A stretch of 64,000 nt of DNA from NCBI RefSeq assembly GCF_018860565.1, contig NZ_JAHKPS010000004.1:1-64000 (forward strand), given 5' to 3'. Origin of the DNA: Winogradskyella psychrotolerans (lineage in GTDB: Bacteria; Bacteroidota; Bacteroidia; Flavobacteriales; Flavobacteriaceae). Under the pieces are notes generated by a model. That model made no database searches and was not told the DNA's origin. It was given only the letters and a program-made list of their open reading frames with translations. Of this stretch, positions 17,152 to 27,471 are shown in pieces. Both the position numbers and the translations under genes were made by a program. Positions within the stretch are counted from its first letter, which is position 1. Every line of letters begins with the position of its first letter.

Positions 17152-18243
17152 TTATTTTAATAAGTCTTGCCATACTTTGGTAATCTCTTGCCGTGAAAAT
17201 TTACGGACACTAGATTCAGCATTAGCCTTACAATGTTTGTATAAATCAGTATCAGAACTTAATCGAGTTAAAGCATTTGCTAAAGCTTCTGTATTATAAT
17301 TTTCTATTAAAAGACCATTATGTTCGTTAACTATGATTTCATTGGGTCCTGATTTACAATCTACAGAAACCACAGGAGTACCCAATACCAAAGACTCTAA
17401 GAGAACTCTTGGAAATCCTTCATACCTGCTAGTTAATACTGTAAATAACGCATTTGCTATGACTTCATTTGGGTTGGACATATAAGGCAAAAAGATAACA
17501 TCATTTGAAAGATTCAATGCATCAATACGCAATTTAAGCATTTCAAAATCAGAACCTTCACCTAAAATTTTAAGTTTAATCCCTGCTTCTGCTAGTGATG
17601 AAGCAGCATAACCATCAAGCAACAGAGAAATATTTTTATGCGTATCGTCTAATCTTCCAAAAAAAAGAATATAGTCCTCAGAACTAGTTCGTTCAGATGC
17701 AATTGTTTTATTTTCAATGGTATCAACAGGATTATGAATTACTTTGGTATTTTTAAAACTATAATCTTCAATTAGCTTTTCGCATATTCCTTTAGAAACA
17801 CCAACAATTTTATAAGCATTACCATATAAAAATTGTGCTAAAATCCTATTAGAATGCACATACAAGTCCACTTTGTAATTTCTCACACAATATATGGTCT
17901 TATTTGGTTGGTATACTAATTTTGAAATTATAAACTCTTTAAATAAACCTATTCGAGTTCGGTTATCAATGACATAATCAAAATTATGTCTTCTTAAATA
18001 CCGTTTAAAAACTCGCAACCGATTTAACCTCCCTAAAACAGAATCATTTTCATCTTTTAATGCGCCTAAATTGAGTAACTTTCCTTTGTATGGAAATTCA
18101 ATTGTATTTAACACACTCACTACGTGAATATCAAAACCAACATCAAAAAGCATTTGGGATAATAAGCCAGAAGAGCGTTCTGCACCACCTTTACCTAAAG
18201 AACTTACTACAATACAAATCTTTTTTTTATTGGCTTTTGTCAT
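17152..18243 (-). CDS. Family 4 glycosyltransferase
   Basis: A 363-residue GT-B glycosyltransferase: SSLGKGGAERSS at the N-terminus and the donor-binding segment SRYEGFPRVLLESLVLGTPVVSVDCKSGPNEI. It is retaining by family. The start at 18243 is preferred because a TAnnTTTG promoter (18262-18269) covers the earlier ATG at 18264. The cupin gene follows 8 nt after its stop codon. Confidence 0.9.
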   Translation of the reverse strand: MTKANKKKICIVVSSLGKGGAERSSGLLSQMLFDVGFDIHVVSVLNTIEFPYKGKLLNLGALKDENDSVLGRLNRLRVFKRYLRRHNFDYVIDNRTRIGLFKEFIISKLVYQPNKTIYCVRNYKVDLYVHSNRILAQFLYGNAYKIVGVSKGICEKLIEDYSFKNTKVIHNPVDTIENKTIASERTSSEDYILFFGRLDDTHKNISLLLDGYAASSLAEAGIKLKILGEGSDFEMLKLRIDALNLSNDVIFLPYMSNPNEVIANALFTVLTSRYEGFPRVLLESLVLGTPVVSVDCKSGPNEIIVNEHNGLLIENYNTEALANALTRLSSDTDLYKHCKANAESSVRKFSRQEITKVWQDLLK

Positions 18244-18261
18244 TAACGAGTATCTTTGAAA

Positions 18262-18269
18262 CAAATGTA
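18262..18269 (-). promoter_or_regulatory. -7 element for the GT4 gene
   Basis: The minus strand reads TACATTTG (TAnnTTTG), 18 nt before the ATG at 18243. Confidence 0.6.
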
Positions 18270-18352
18270 ACGATATAAATGAAACATGCTTATTTGAATT
18301 ATAGTATATGTCTCAAAAAAAAGTTCCATTTACTCACTCAATTTAACAATAA

Positions 18353-18368
18353 TGAGACAATAGTCTCA
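18353..18368. promoter_or_regulatory. Inverted repeat TGAGAC-4-GTCTCA between divergent glycosyltransferases
   Basis: A perfect 6-bp inverted repeat 24 nt before the 18392 start. A third half-site, GTCTCA, lies at 18310-18315. It could be an operator, but no regulator is adjacent. Confidence 0.3.
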
Positions 18369-18391
18369 AAATAAAACACCTCTATTTTTAC

Positions 18392-19531
18392 ATGAAAATT
18401 TTATTAGTTGGCGAATATAGCAGGCTTCATAATTCTTTAAAAGAGGGATTAGAATTACTTAACCATGATGTTACAATTGTGGCTGCAAAAGATGGCTTTA
18501 AGAATTATGAAGTGGACTTCCCTATTTATAAAACATATGAAAAAGGATTTCTAAGAAAATTCAAAAATCTTATTTATAGATTTACTAAAATTGACCTTGA
18601 ATCAATTCAAATTAAAAAACAAATCATTAATCTGAAACCCAAACTCAGTGATTTTGATGTTGTTCAATTTATTAATGAAGCCTCATTTTTATGTACTGCC
18701 ACTATTGAAAAAGAGATTTTCGATTTAATTTCAACTTGGAATAAAAACGTTTTCCTATTGTCTTGTGGTACCGATTACATAAGCGTGAAATATGCGTACG
18801 ATAAAAAATTTAGATATTCAATTCTAACTCCTTATCTAAATGGAAAAGATCAAATTTTAAGCTCTTATGGTTTAAAATATTTAGAGCCCGATTTTGTAGA
18901 ACTTCACCATCATATTTATAAATCTATCGTTGGCGTTATAGCATCCGATTTAGATTATCATTTACCACTATTAAATCATCCTAAATATTTGGGACTCATT
19001 CCAAATCCGATAAACACGGAACAATTAGAGTTTAAACCATTAAAAATTGAAGATAAAATCGTCATATTTCATGGTATAAATTCAAATAACTATTACAAAA
19101 AAGGTAATGATATTTTTGAAGAAGCCTTAGCGATTATAAATCAAAAGTATGCAGATAAAATAAAAATTATAACTGTAAGAAGCTTGCCTTATAACGAATA
19201 CATAAAAACTTATAACGAAGCACATATAATGCTCGATCAAATTTATGCTTACGATCAAGGGTTTAATGCTTTAGAAGCTATGTCCAAAGGGAAGGTTGTT
19301 TTTACAGGTGCAGAAAAAGAGTGGCTAGAGTATTATAATATTAAAGAAGATACTATTGCTATAAACGCTTTACCAGATGCTAAAACCATTGCAACTAAAT
19401 TAGAGTGGTTAATTCTTAATCCTGAAAAAATTCTTGAAATTTCGATACAAGCTAGACGCTTTGTAGAAACACATCATAATTATAAAACTTGTGCTGAGAA
19501 TTACCTAAAAACGTGGCAAAATCATATTTGA
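18392..19531 (+). CDS. Glycosyltransferase, GT-B fold
   Basis: A 379-residue protein with a GT4-like outline: MKILLVGEYSRLHNSLKEGL at the N-terminus and QGFNALEAMSKGKVVFTG in the C-terminal donor domain. The middle is lysine-rich and divergent. It lies in the glycan cluster, convergent with the flippase genes (2 nt between stops). The donor and acceptor are unknown. Confidence 0.8.
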   Translation: MKILLVGEYSRLHNSLKEGLELLNHDVTIVAAKDGFKNYEVDFPIYKTYEKGFLRKFKNLIYRFTKIDLESIQIKKQIINLKPKLSDFDVVQFINEASFLCTATIEKEIFDLISTWNKNVFLLSCGTDYISVKYAYDKKFRYSILTPYLNGKDQILSSYGLKYLEPDFVELHHHIYKSIVGVIASDLDYHLPLLNHPKYLGLIPNPINTEQLEFKPLKIEDKIVIFHGINSNNYYKKGNDIFEEALAIINQKYADKIKIITVRSLPYNEYIKTYNEAHIMLDQIYAYDQGFNALEAMSKGKVVFTGAEKEWLEYYNIKEDTIAINALPDAKTIATKLEWLILNPEKILEISIQARRFVETHHNYKTCAENYLKTWQNHI

Positions 19532-19533
19532 GA

Positions 19534-20823
19534 CTACTCCGTTTTTGAGGCCGTTTGATTGTAATAACCTCTAATTACAAAAACTACGACTATAAAGTAG
19601 ATAATATACCTTACGAAATGCGCAATAACAATGCCTTCTGTACCATAGTACTGAATAAAGACTTTTGACAATACAAAAAACAATCCTAGAGAAATTATTT
19701 CAGTAAACACAAAACTTTTTACTAGTCGTTTAGCTAAAAACTGATGGGATAAGACTAAGGCGCCTAATCTTACAAAATCACCTAATAATTGCCATTTAAA
19801 CAAAGGTTTCATTCCTGTAAAATCTGGGTAAATAAAAAGAATAATATAGTCTTTAAGACTATAAACTAAAAGCATTCCTAATCCAAAGATTGGCAGTATG
19901 GTTTTATAAATATTGACTACTTCAATCTTAAATTCGTGCTTATTATGGATGCTGGCGAATTTTGGTAACACATACAGCGTAAATAATCCTGTGGCAAACA
20001 CCATATAGTTTTTAGAAATAAATGTAATTGCGGTCCAATACCCAGCTTCATTAATGTTTATTTCATCTGTGACCAAGGTTCTTATATTCAACTCTATATA
20101 ATTCAACAAAAATGAAGATATAAAAGACATTAATGTAAATGCTAATAACTTATTTTTATAAATAAGGCTAAGCGTTAAAGACTTAAACTTTACATAGGTT
20201 TTTAACGTTTTTCCAAATACAAATGCCAAAACAACTAACTGAATCACTGGTGCTAGTACAATGGCTATAATTACGCCTTTTAATTCTGAAGTATATAAAC
20301 CAATAACAACAGCAACGGTTGCCAAAAGATAACTGATGAGTTCTATTTTAGCATAGCGTTTATAATCTGATAAACCACTAACTACAGCATTAACCACGCG
20401 GCTTCCAGCAACAAAAGGCACAATAACCGCTAATAACTGAAAAATATAAATATACTCCTGAGAATGAAAAAGGTAGTTGGACAAATACGAGGCTCCAAAA
20501 AATAAAACAGCTGCAGAAACAACGGAACCAATTATAGCAAAAATGGTTACAGTTGAAAATACTTTTGAAAGTTCTGGCTGATTGTTTTTAAATTCAGCGA
20601 CATACTTTACAACACCATTAAATGTTCCTAAGGTAGATGTACTTGTGAGCATTGCTAAAACATTCCTCACCTGACCAATACTTGCATAACCAGCTTCTCC
20701 AACAGTAACCGCAAGTAAACGCTGAATAAATGCAGAAACTATTAACCTAATAGTAATAACCACTGCATTAAGTGATGTAATCTTAAGCACGATATTATTA
20801 CTAATAAATTTTGGAAGCTTCAC
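19534..20823 (-). CDS. Wzx-like polysaccharide flippase (O-antigen translocase)
   Basis: A 429-residue protein of about 12 membrane helices with the MATE/Wzx-like pattern (RLLAVTVGEAGYASIGQVRN near the start; NEAGYWTAITFISKNYMVF in the middle). Such proteins flip lipid-linked repeat units across the inner membrane. It is the downstream member of a tandem pair with 20837-22144, sharing motifs along the full length, so the two arose by duplication. Confidence 0.88.
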   Translation of the reverse strand: MKLPKFISNNIVLKITSLNAVVITIRLIVSAFIQRLLAVTVGEAGYASIGQVRNVLAMLTSTSTLGTFNGVVKYVAEFKNNQPELSKVFSTVTIFAIIGSVVSAAVLFFGASYLSNYLFHSQEYIYIFQLLAVIVPFVAGSRVVNAVVSGLSDYKRYAKIELISYLLATVAVVIGLYTSELKGVIIAIVLAPVIQLVVLAFVFGKTLKTYVKFKSLTLSLIYKNKLLAFTLMSFISSFLLNYIELNIRTLVTDEININEAGYWTAITFISKNYMVFATGLFTLYVLPKFASIHNKHEFKIEVVNIYKTILPIFGLGMLLVYSLKDYIILFIYPDFTGMKPLFKWQLLGDFVRLGALVLSHQFLAKRLVKSFVFTEIISLGLFFVLSKVFIQYYGTEGIVIAHFVRYIIYFIVVVFVIRGYYNQTASKTE

Positions 20824-20836
20824 TTGTTGGTTTTTA

Positions 20837-22144
20837 TTAATTATCTAGGCCTTCTTCGGTAATAACCCCAAACAAAGAACTACTAAAAAGTAATAGTATT
20901 ATTCCAAAGTACATAAAATAGCTTAAGCAGTGTCCCATTACTGCGCCTTTAAGTCCAAATTCATCAATAAGATAAATACTAGAAAAAAACATAACAACAA
21001 ATAAGAACACTTCTAAAATAAGAAAGTGAGCAAACATCTTTTTTGCCAAAAATTGATAAGCAATAACCATAGAAAGTACACGTGCAATATCTCCTAATAT
21101 TTGATAACCAAATAAATCCTCAACAGGTTTAAAGTCTTCAGTAAACAATAAGTTTACTAACAGAGATCTACTAAGGTAAATAATAAGTAACAATACTAAA
21201 AACACAGGCATTATGGTTTTATAAAAGCTAAAAACTTCTTTTCTAAATGCTGTTTTTGAATTGATTTCAGAAAATCGAGGTAAAATATACAGTGCCATTA
21301 ACGAATTAATAAACATGAGATAATAATCTGAAACTCTGGTCATCGCTGTCCAATATCCAGCAGATTTTATTCCTACCTCATCAATGAGGTAATTCCTAAT
21401 TATAATCATAACAATAGGTAAAGCAATAGCACTAACCAAAGCCATTATCATATAAGGACTCAGTTTATTTAAAATAGACAAACTTACTTGAGTAATCTTA
21501 ATTGAAGACACTAAGCTTTTTCTGAATGCGATACCTACAATAGTAATAAGTAAATTTAATGCTGGTGTTATAACAACAGCCAATAATGCACCATCAATAT
21601 TCTCTTGATAAATAAGAATTAAAGTCACTAAAAGTCCTAAAATTTGACTAAGAATATTAATAAGCAGTAAAAATTTATGCTTAGAAAACCCATTCATAAT
21701 GGAAAACGCAAACATGTTTAAAGCATAAAACGGTAAGACAAGCGCCAAGGTTTCAATGACATAAATATAGTTGTAGTTTGAAGAAAATATAATATCATTT
21801 ATAAAGCCTGCATTGAAATAACATACAAAAGCCAAAAACACAGAAGAAAAGAATCCGAAGTAAAATACTGTAGATAAAGTCTTGGTAAGCTCAACTGCAT
21901 TATCTTTAAATTCATTAACAAATTTAACGACACCTTTGTAAAGACCTGAAATTGCTAAGGATTGAATGGCACTTAAGAAATTTCGTAAATTCCCAATGAA
22001 GGCCATACCTTGTGGACCTATGTAAATAGCTATGAACTTAGAAATTAAAATTCCGGCAATAATCCTAAGGCTAAGATTAGCCATATTTAAATTCGCTGCC
22101 TTTACTAAAACTTCGTCATTTATGTAATTAAAAAGCTTTTTCAA
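20837..22144 (-). CDS. Wzx-like polysaccharide flippase, second copy
   Basis: A 435-residue multi-pass protein, paralogous to its neighbour (IAIYIGPQGMAFIGNLRNFL; KSAGYWTAMTRVSDYYLMF; FGYQILGDIARVLSMVIAYQFLAKKM). The start is TTG, immediately after the TAA of the upstream aminotransferase. Alignment of both N-termini supports this start over the later ATG. Role as for a lipid-linked glycan flippase. Confidence 0.87.
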   Translation of the reverse strand: MKKLFNYINDEVLVKAANLNMANLSLRIIAGILISKFIAIYIGPQGMAFIGNLRNFLSAIQSLAISGLYKGVVKFVNEFKDNAVELTKTLSTVFYFGFFSSVFLAFVCYFNAGFINDIIFSSNYNYIYVIETLALVLPFYALNMFAFSIMNGFSKHKFLLLINILSQILGLLVTLILIYQENIDGALLAVVITPALNLLITIVGIAFRKSLVSSIKITQVSLSILNKLSPYMIMALVSAIALPIVMIIIRNYLIDEVGIKSAGYWTAMTRVSDYYLMFINSLMALYILPRFSEINSKTAFRKEVFSFYKTIMPVFLVLLLIIYLSRSLLVNLLFTEDFKPVEDLFGYQILGDIARVLSMVIAYQFLAKKMFAHFLILEVFLFVVMFFSSIYLIDEFGLKGAVMGHCLSYFMYFGIILLLFSSSLFGVITEEGLDN

Positions 22145-23266
22145 TTAGTAGATATTTAAAATGTCTATAACAGTTTGAATGTCATTATCTGTCATTACAG
22201 GACTTATTGGCAAACTTATAATTCTTTTATGAATCTTTTCTGTAAGCGGCAGATTAAAATACGAAAATGTTTGCAAGGCTTTTTGCTGGTGTGGTGGAAT
22301 TGGATAATGGATTAACCATTCAATAGCATTTTGATCTAAAAACTTAGTAAAATCTGCTCTATCCTCAACCTCAACAACAAATGCATAAAACACATGATTC
22401 TGAGATCCATCGTAAAACGGAAGTTTAATTTTTAAATTATTAACTCCTTTTAAATAAGCTTTTGCAATTGCACGTCGTCTTTGATTGTCTTTATCTAAAG
22501 TTTTCAGTTTGATACTTAAAAAAGCTGCTTGTATATCATCTAAACGGCTATTGTATCCCACAATTTTATTGGTATACTTTTCCTCGCTTCCATAATTACG
22601 CAGCAATTTTATAACTTCAATAAGTTCTGAATCATTGGTTGTAACTGCGCCTCCATCTCCGAGTGCTCCCAAGTTTTTACTAGGATAAAAACTAAATGCT
22701 GCGGCATCTGAAAGGTTACCTGCTTTAGGTGAAGTTGAAGTTGAACTGTCCTTTTTAGAATTTAAAATTGCTCCATGTGCTTGAGCTGCATCTTCTATGA
22801 GCAATAAGTTAAAATCAGACGCTATTTGCTGTAATGCTTCAACCTGAGCTAATTGGCCATATAAATGTACCATAATAACAGCCTTAGCTTCAACAAATAA
22901 GCTGTAATTAGTCTCTACTGAGATATTATAAGTCTCTGAATTAGGCTCAACTAAAACAGGAATAAGTTCGGCATGTAAAACCGACAAAATTGTGGCAATA
23001 AAAGTATTTGCAGGTACTATGACCTTATCTCCTTTTTTTAATTTTCCGAGATGTATATACCCTTTTAATATCAATGTGAGCGCATCTAAGCCATTTGCTG
23101 TACCTACACAGTGTTTTGTTCCGCAATAGGCAGCAAACTCATTTTCAAACGCTGTAACATTTTGACCTAAAACAAAATGAGAATCATCCAAAGATTTACT
23201 AAAAGAGGCTTGAAATGCATCGCGAAAACGGTTATTGATTTTATGTAGATCTAAGAATTTAATCAT
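22145..23266 (-). CDS. DegT/DnrJ/EryC1 aminotransferase (FdtB/QdtB-like)
   Basis: A 373-residue PLP-dependent sugar aminotransferase: [20 protein letters not shown], and the PLP lysine in [16 protein letters not shown]. With the FdtA-like isomerase at 16748 it would make a dTDP-3-amino-3,6-dideoxyhexose (Fuc3N or Qui3N type). Substrate assignment is inference from that pairing. It overlaps the upstream FemAB-like gene by 4 nt and abuts the flippase. Confidence 0.9.
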   Translation of the reverse strand: MIKFLDLHKINNRFRDAFQASFSKSLDDSHFVLGQNVTAFENEFAAYCGTKHCVGTANGLDALTLILKGYIHLGKLKKGDKVIVPANTFIATILSVLHAELIPVLVEPNSETYNISVETNYSLFVEAKAVIMVHLYGQLAQVEALQQIASDFNLLLIEDAAQAHGAILNSKKDSSTSTSPKAGNLSDAAAFSFYPSKNLGALGDGGAVTTNDSELIEVIKLLRNYGSEEKYTNKIVGYNSRLDDIQAAFLSIKLKTLDKDNQRRRAIAKAYLKGVNNLKIKLPFYDGSQNHVFYAFVVEVEDRADFTKFLDQNAIEWLIHYPIPPHQQKALQTFSYFNLPLTEKIHKRIISLPISPVMTDNDIQTVIDILNIY

Positions 23267-24240
23267 ACCAGCACATCGTCGAACACGTTAAAATTTTCTG
23301 TAGTTATATTATAAAATTCTTGTGAAATTGAACGCGCCCCAAAACCCTCTTTCCAAAATAATAAGCCCTCATTTATGTGTTGACCTTGGTTTATATTAGA
23401 CGTTCCAAAATTGAAATATTTTTTACTTTTAAAGACATTTTCAATGAGGTGATGATGCAGAAAATCTAAGCTTCCCAATTTATTTTTATCTACATTGCCG
23501 GAAATATATTGGCAATGTGCTACATTTTGTGTTTCAAAAATAGTCGTTCCACCAACAATTTCTTCTTTATAAAACACATTAAACTGTCTAATATTATTTG
23601 GAAATCGTGATTTTAAAAGTGTGATTTCTTCTATACTATGCACGGGTTTTACCGCATGTTTTATTTCTAAATTTGGAATTAGAATGGTATTCCAAAATAA
23701 TTCAAAAGTTTGTGATTCTAAAACTTTTAATTTCGATTTAATTCCTCTTTTAAAACCTTCTTTTCTGCTGTTTGAATATGATTTATACTTTAAATCTACC
23801 ACTGAATGCAAATCTGTTCTTAATAACTCAGCATTGGTTTTAAATAGTATATAAGCTATTGGATTATTAATCTGATTTTGCAGATAAATAGCTGGAAGTT
23901 CTTTTAAGATTAAGTTGGTAATTTTCTTTTGGTATAAAAACTCCAAAATTGATTTAAATACTTGAATATAATCGGTTGTTTTTATTTTTTTAGAATAAAT
24001 TAAACTACCATAAGTCAATCCTTGATGCGAATACAACGAATTATCTACCAAATTTGCAGGCAATAAGGCAATAAGCTTTTGCTTTTTATAAATTAATAAG
24101 GAAAAGTCATGAAAAATATGGCTGTGATAATCCATAAATTCACGCTGGAACAAAAAGGTGTTTTGGTTGCTGTTCAAAACAAAATTGTTCCATGTTTCTT
24201 TATCCGAAGATTTATATAAAATGACTTTGTATTCTGACAT
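23263..24240 (-). CDS. FemAB/GNAT-like acyltransferase
   Basis: A 325-residue protein that resembles the FemAB-like GNAT group (N-terminal [18 protein letters not shown]-terminal [27 protein letters not shown]). In this setting it could acylate the amino sugar produced by the adjacent aminotransferase, which overlaps it by 4 nt. That is inference; no family member with exactly this role is certain to me. Confidence 0.68.
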   Translation of the reverse strand: MSEYKVILYKSSDKETWNNFVLNSNQNTFLFQREFMDYHSHIFHDFSLLIYKKQKLIALLPANLVDNSLYSHQGLTYGSLIYSKKIKTTDYIQVFKSILEFLYQKKITNLILKELPAIYLQNQINNPIAYILFKTNAELLRTDLHSVVDLKYKSYSNSRKEGFKRGIKSKLKVLESQTFELFWNTILIPNLEIKHAVKPVHSIEEITLLKSRFPNNIRQFNVFYKEEIVGGTTIFETQNVAHCQYISGNVDKNKLGSLDFLHHHLIENVFKSKKYFNFGTSNINQGQHINEGLLFWKEGFGARSISQEFYNITTENFNVFDDVLV

Positions 24241-24335
24241 TAATCAAAAATAATCCTATTTTTTATTATGTTATAATTACAGAGGTAAAATTACCATTAG
24301 AATTTATATTTCAACAAATTAAAATTTAAATTATC

Positions 24336-24343
24336 TACATTTG
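24336..24343 (+). promoter_or_regulatory. -7 element for the membrane protein gene
   Basis: TACATTTG (TAnnTTTG), 25 nt before the ATG at 24369. Confidence 0.6.
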
Positions 24344-24368
24344 TAACTTACATATCTTTAATTAATAA

Positions 24369-25673
24369 ATGGAATATCAGAAGAACAAGTATTTAACTAA
24401 AGAAACCCGTTTTTTATTGATTCTTTATTGCGGTGTCTTCCTCTTTTGTATCTTTTCAGATCCAATTTATTCTCACGACACATACAGCTATTTAAAAGCT
24501 ATGCCCTACCGTCAATTGGGCTATGTAATTTTTTTAAAAAGTTTTAGTTTCCTTTTCGGTTTACATTTTGATGTAGTAGTTGTAACTATTCATGCCATAT
24601 TTAGCTTATTTGGTGTTCATTTTTTTTATAAAAAAGCAACTTCACTATTTAATTTAAACAATCTCTATAAATTCTTCATAATAGCAATATTATTATTTCC
24701 ATTTTTCCCACCATTACTTATTGCTAATAATTTGTGCTCGGAAGGTCTTGGTTATGGACTATATCTTATATTCATTGCCATTGGTGTAGATATACTTTTT
24801 AATAACAAACAAGAATATATTAAATATTATATCATTGTATTTCTTGGATTAGTTTTTATGAGAAGTCAATTTATAATTTCTACTTTAATTTTCGCAGGAG
24901 TCTATTTTTTAATACATAGAAAATATATTTTCAAAAGAAAGCATTTATTAACCATTTTAGTTATGTGTGGTGTGGTGTTGATTGCAAGCTTAACAGAGCG
25001 TAGTTATCATAAATTAAAAGATGGTTTTTTCAAACCTACACCATTGGGTTATACGAGTGCCTCAACAGCTCCAATTTATCTTTCTGATAGTACAGATTAT
25101 TTGCTTATCGAAGACAAAGATTATAGAGAAATACTAAAAATTAGCTTTGATACTTTAATTAAAAAGGATTTACTCCTAAAAGCAAACGAAACCCCAAAAC
25201 AAGACTACTTATTTTTCCATAACAACCTACCTAAAATATGCAACCAAACTGTTAGAAAACAAGGTGTTGAATACTATTTGAAAAAAGAACAACCAAAAGA
25301 ATGGAGTTTTAATCAAGCAGCTTCTTATCCCTATTTTGAAACTGAAGCAGCTTGCAAAGTTTACACATTTACCTTAATTAGAACGAATTTTGGAAAATGG
25401 TTACAGTTGTTTTATACTAATATTACTCATGGCTTTTATACTCCACTACTCTTTTTCTTCGTGGTAATTATGTTCTTTTTTAGTTTGATAAAAACAACTT
25501 TCTATTATAAAAGGAGTTATGCTATTCTATTTTTATTATCGTCATTAATTTTATCAAATGCACTTTTTATAGCTTTCGCAAGTCATTCTATACAACGCTA
25601 TCTATTTTACAATTATGCTTTGTTATTTTTGTTGTTTATTAGTACAATCAAATTATTAAAACGTGAACAGTAA
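24369..25673 (+). CDS. Multi-pass membrane protein, possible GT-C glycosyltransferase or polymerase
   Basis: A 434-residue protein with roughly 9-10 membrane helices and one large soluble loop (about residues 225-345). The first loop carries SHDTYSYL, an acidic motif placed like the catalytic Asp in GT-C enzymes. I do not recognise a precise family. It sits in the glycan cluster and overlaps the next GT2 gene, so lipid-linked sugar transfer or Wzy-like polymerisation are both possible. Confidence 0.55.
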   Translation: MEYQKNKYLTKETRFLLILYCGVFLFCIFSDPIYSHDTYSYLKAMPYRQLGYVIFLKSFSFLFGLHFDVVVVTIHAIFSLFGVHFFYKKATSLFNLNNLYKFFIIAILLFPFFPPLLIANNLCSEGLGYGLYLIFIAIGVDILFNNKQEYIKYYIIVFLGLVFMRSQFIISTLIFAGVYFLIHRKYIFKRKHLLTILVMCGVVLIASLTERSYHKLKDGFFKPTPLGYTSASTAPIYLSDSTDYLLIEDKDYREILKISFDTLIKKDLLLKANETPKQDYLFFHNNLPKICNQTVRKQGVEYYLKKEQPKEWSFNQAASYPYFETEAACKVYTFTLIRTNFGKWLQLFYTNITHGFYTPLLFFFVVIMFFFSLIKTTFYYKRSYAILFLLSSLILSNALFIAFASHSIQRYLFYNYALLFLLFISTIKLLKREQ

Positions 25674-26814
25674 AATTGAACTTTCTATAGTAATGCCGTG
25701 CCTAAACGAAGCAGAAACGCTTACTATTTGCATAACAAAAGCACAATTATTTCTTAACGAGAATAACGTTAACGGAGAAATTATAATTGCAGATAATGGA
25801 AGTACTGATGGCTCTATTGCAATTGCTACATCATTTAATGCAAACGTGGTCCATGTAGAACAAAAAGGTTATGGAAGTGCGCTAAAGTCTGGAATTGATG
25901 CTGCAAAAGGTTCATATGTTATTATGGGAGATGCTGATGATAGTTACGATTTCTCTAACCTTCTGCCATATCTAACAGAGCTAAGAAAAGGCAAGGATTT
26001 AGTAATGGGAAACCGGTTTAAAGGTGGTATAGAAAAAGATGCGATGCCGTTTTTACATAAATATTTGGGCAACCCTGTATTATCTTTTATTGGACGTTTA
26101 TTTTTCAAAATTAAGATTGGTGATTTTCATTGTGGGTTAAGAGGTTTCTCTAAGAAAGCTTATAACATTATGAATTTAAAAACTTCAGGTATGGAGTTTG
26201 CGTCAGAAATGGTTGTAAAATCTAAGCTAAATAACTTATCGATTGCAGAAGTGCCAACCAAATTACATAAGGATGGCAGAACTAGACCTCCACATCTAAA
26301 TACGTGGAGCGATGGCTGGAGACATTTACGTTTTTTAATGCTTTATGCTCCAAATTGGCTTTTTCTATATCCTGGAATCCTATTGGCATTCGTTGGAATT
26401 GTAATGTCAGTTATTCTTATTATAAACCCAATTAAATTTGAAAACTTCACTTTAGATGTACACACCTTACTATATACCACTGCATTTTTATTAGTTGGTT
26501 TTCAATTTATCATTTTCTATGGCTTAACAAAGATATTTGCGGTTGAGAATGAATTACTACCTAAATCTAATCGTTATAACAAACTCTTCAAATTTATTAA
26601 TCTCGAAAAAGGTTTAATTGTTGGGATATTACTTTTACTTATCGGAGTGTTTTTAAGCTTTAAAGGTATAGCTTCTTGGAAGGAAATTCATTTTAGAGAA
26701 TTAGATACTAGTACCACATTGCGAATTATAATTCCTGCTATAACAACTTTACAACTTGGGATTCAAACTATATTGTTTAGCTTATTTTTTAGTATTTTAG
26801 GGCTTAAGAAGTAA
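25663..26814 (+). CDS. Membrane-anchored family 2 glycosyltransferase (GtrB/DPM-like)
   Basis: A 383-residue protein with a GTG start overlapping the previous gene by 11 nt. The GT-A domain shows IVMPCLNEAETL, ADNGSTDGS, GYGSALKSG, MGDADDSYDF and the FHCGLRGF motif. The C-terminal third has about four membrane helices. Such enzymes often make polyprenyl-phosphate sugars used by GT-C transferases, which suits the upstream membrane protein as partner. Confidence 0.9.
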   Translation: MNSKIELSIVMPCLNEAETLTICITKAQLFLNENNVNGEIIIADNGSTDGSIAIATSFNANVVHVEQKGYGSALKSGIDAAKGSYVIMGDADDSYDFSNLLPYLTELRKGKDLVMGNRFKGGIEKDAMPFLHKYLGNPVLSFIGRLFFKIKIGDFHCGLRGFSKKAYNIMNLKTSGMEFASEMVVKSKLNNLSIAEVPTKLHKDGRTRPPHLNTWSDGWRHLRFLMLYAPNWLFLYPGILLAFVGIVMSVILIINPIKFENFTLDVHTLLYTTAFLLVGFQFIIFYGLTKIFAVENELLPKSNRYNKLFKFINLEKGLIVGILLLLIGVFLSFKGIASWKEIHFRELDTSTTLRIIIPAITTLQLGIQTILFSLFFSILGLKK

Positions 26815-26816
26815 AC

Positions 26817-27371
26817 TTATTCTAATTTTTCAAAAACAAATAAATTATTCAGTCCTAGTTGAAATCGTTTATGTTTTATAAGTTTGAATTGTTCTGAATT
26901 AAATATCAACGGCATATCTTCAATCTTAAAACCATAATGTTCTTCTAAAGACATACCATCAATTAATCTCAATTTGGTTAAAACCCAAAGAATATGATCT
27001 ACAAATGGGGAGGGAACAGTTATAATTATTCGTCCTTTTGGGTTTAAATAATTGTAACAATTATTTTTGAGTTGAACTTGTTCTTCTGTAGGAATGTGTT
27101 CTAAAACGGCAAGCATCGTAATTCCATCAAAGGTCTGATTTTTTGGTAAATCATTTGGGAACTTCCCTGGAATTAGCGTGTAATTTTCTTTTTGAATTGT
27201 TTCCGTTAATAATGGATCTATACCAATACTAAATGAAATTGGTTTCGTTTTTAACTTTTCAAATAATGTGTTATCGTAACAACCAATATCCAAGATGCTG
27301 TCATTAGCTCTTACATGAGGCGTTGTCATTTTTATGCGCCAATCTCTTAAAAACCGATCTATAAATTTCAT
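26817..27371 (-). CDS. Class I SAM-dependent methyltransferase
   Basis: A 184-residue methyltransferase: DSILDIGCYDNTL is the SAM-binding motif I, followed by FDGITMLAVLEHIP and LNPKGRIIITVPSP. It is at the right edge of the glycan cluster, with its stop 2 nt from the convergent GT2. Its acceptor is unknown. Confidence 0.85.
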   Translation of the reverse strand: MKFIDRFLRDWRIKMTTPHVRANDSILDIGCYDNTLFEKLKTKPISFSIGIDPLLTETIQKENYTLIPGKFPNDLPKNQTFDGITMLAVLEHIPTEEQVQLKNNCYNYLNPKGRIIITVPSPFVDHILWVLTKLRLIDGMSLEEHYGFKIEDMPLIFNSEQFKLIKHKRFQLGLNNLFVFEKLE

Positions 27372-27415
27372 TTATATGTTGAATTATTTCAAATTTAAAA
27401 ATACGAGAAAATAAA

Positions 27416-27447
27416 AAAAGAGAAACACTTTTCAGTATTTCTCTTTT
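27416..27447 (-). terminator. Terminator of typA
   Basis: A 10-bp AAAAGAGAAA/TTTCTCTTTT stem with a 12-nt loop, ending in T residues on the minus strand, 25 nt after the typA stop. Confidence 0.75.
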
Positions 27448-27471
27448 ATAAATCTATCAATTAATTTGTAA

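Noticed and set aside
18392..18500. A phage or transposon boundary in the glycan cluster
   Set aside because: No integrase, transposase, att site or target duplication was seen. Cluster variation is expected for surface-glycan loci.
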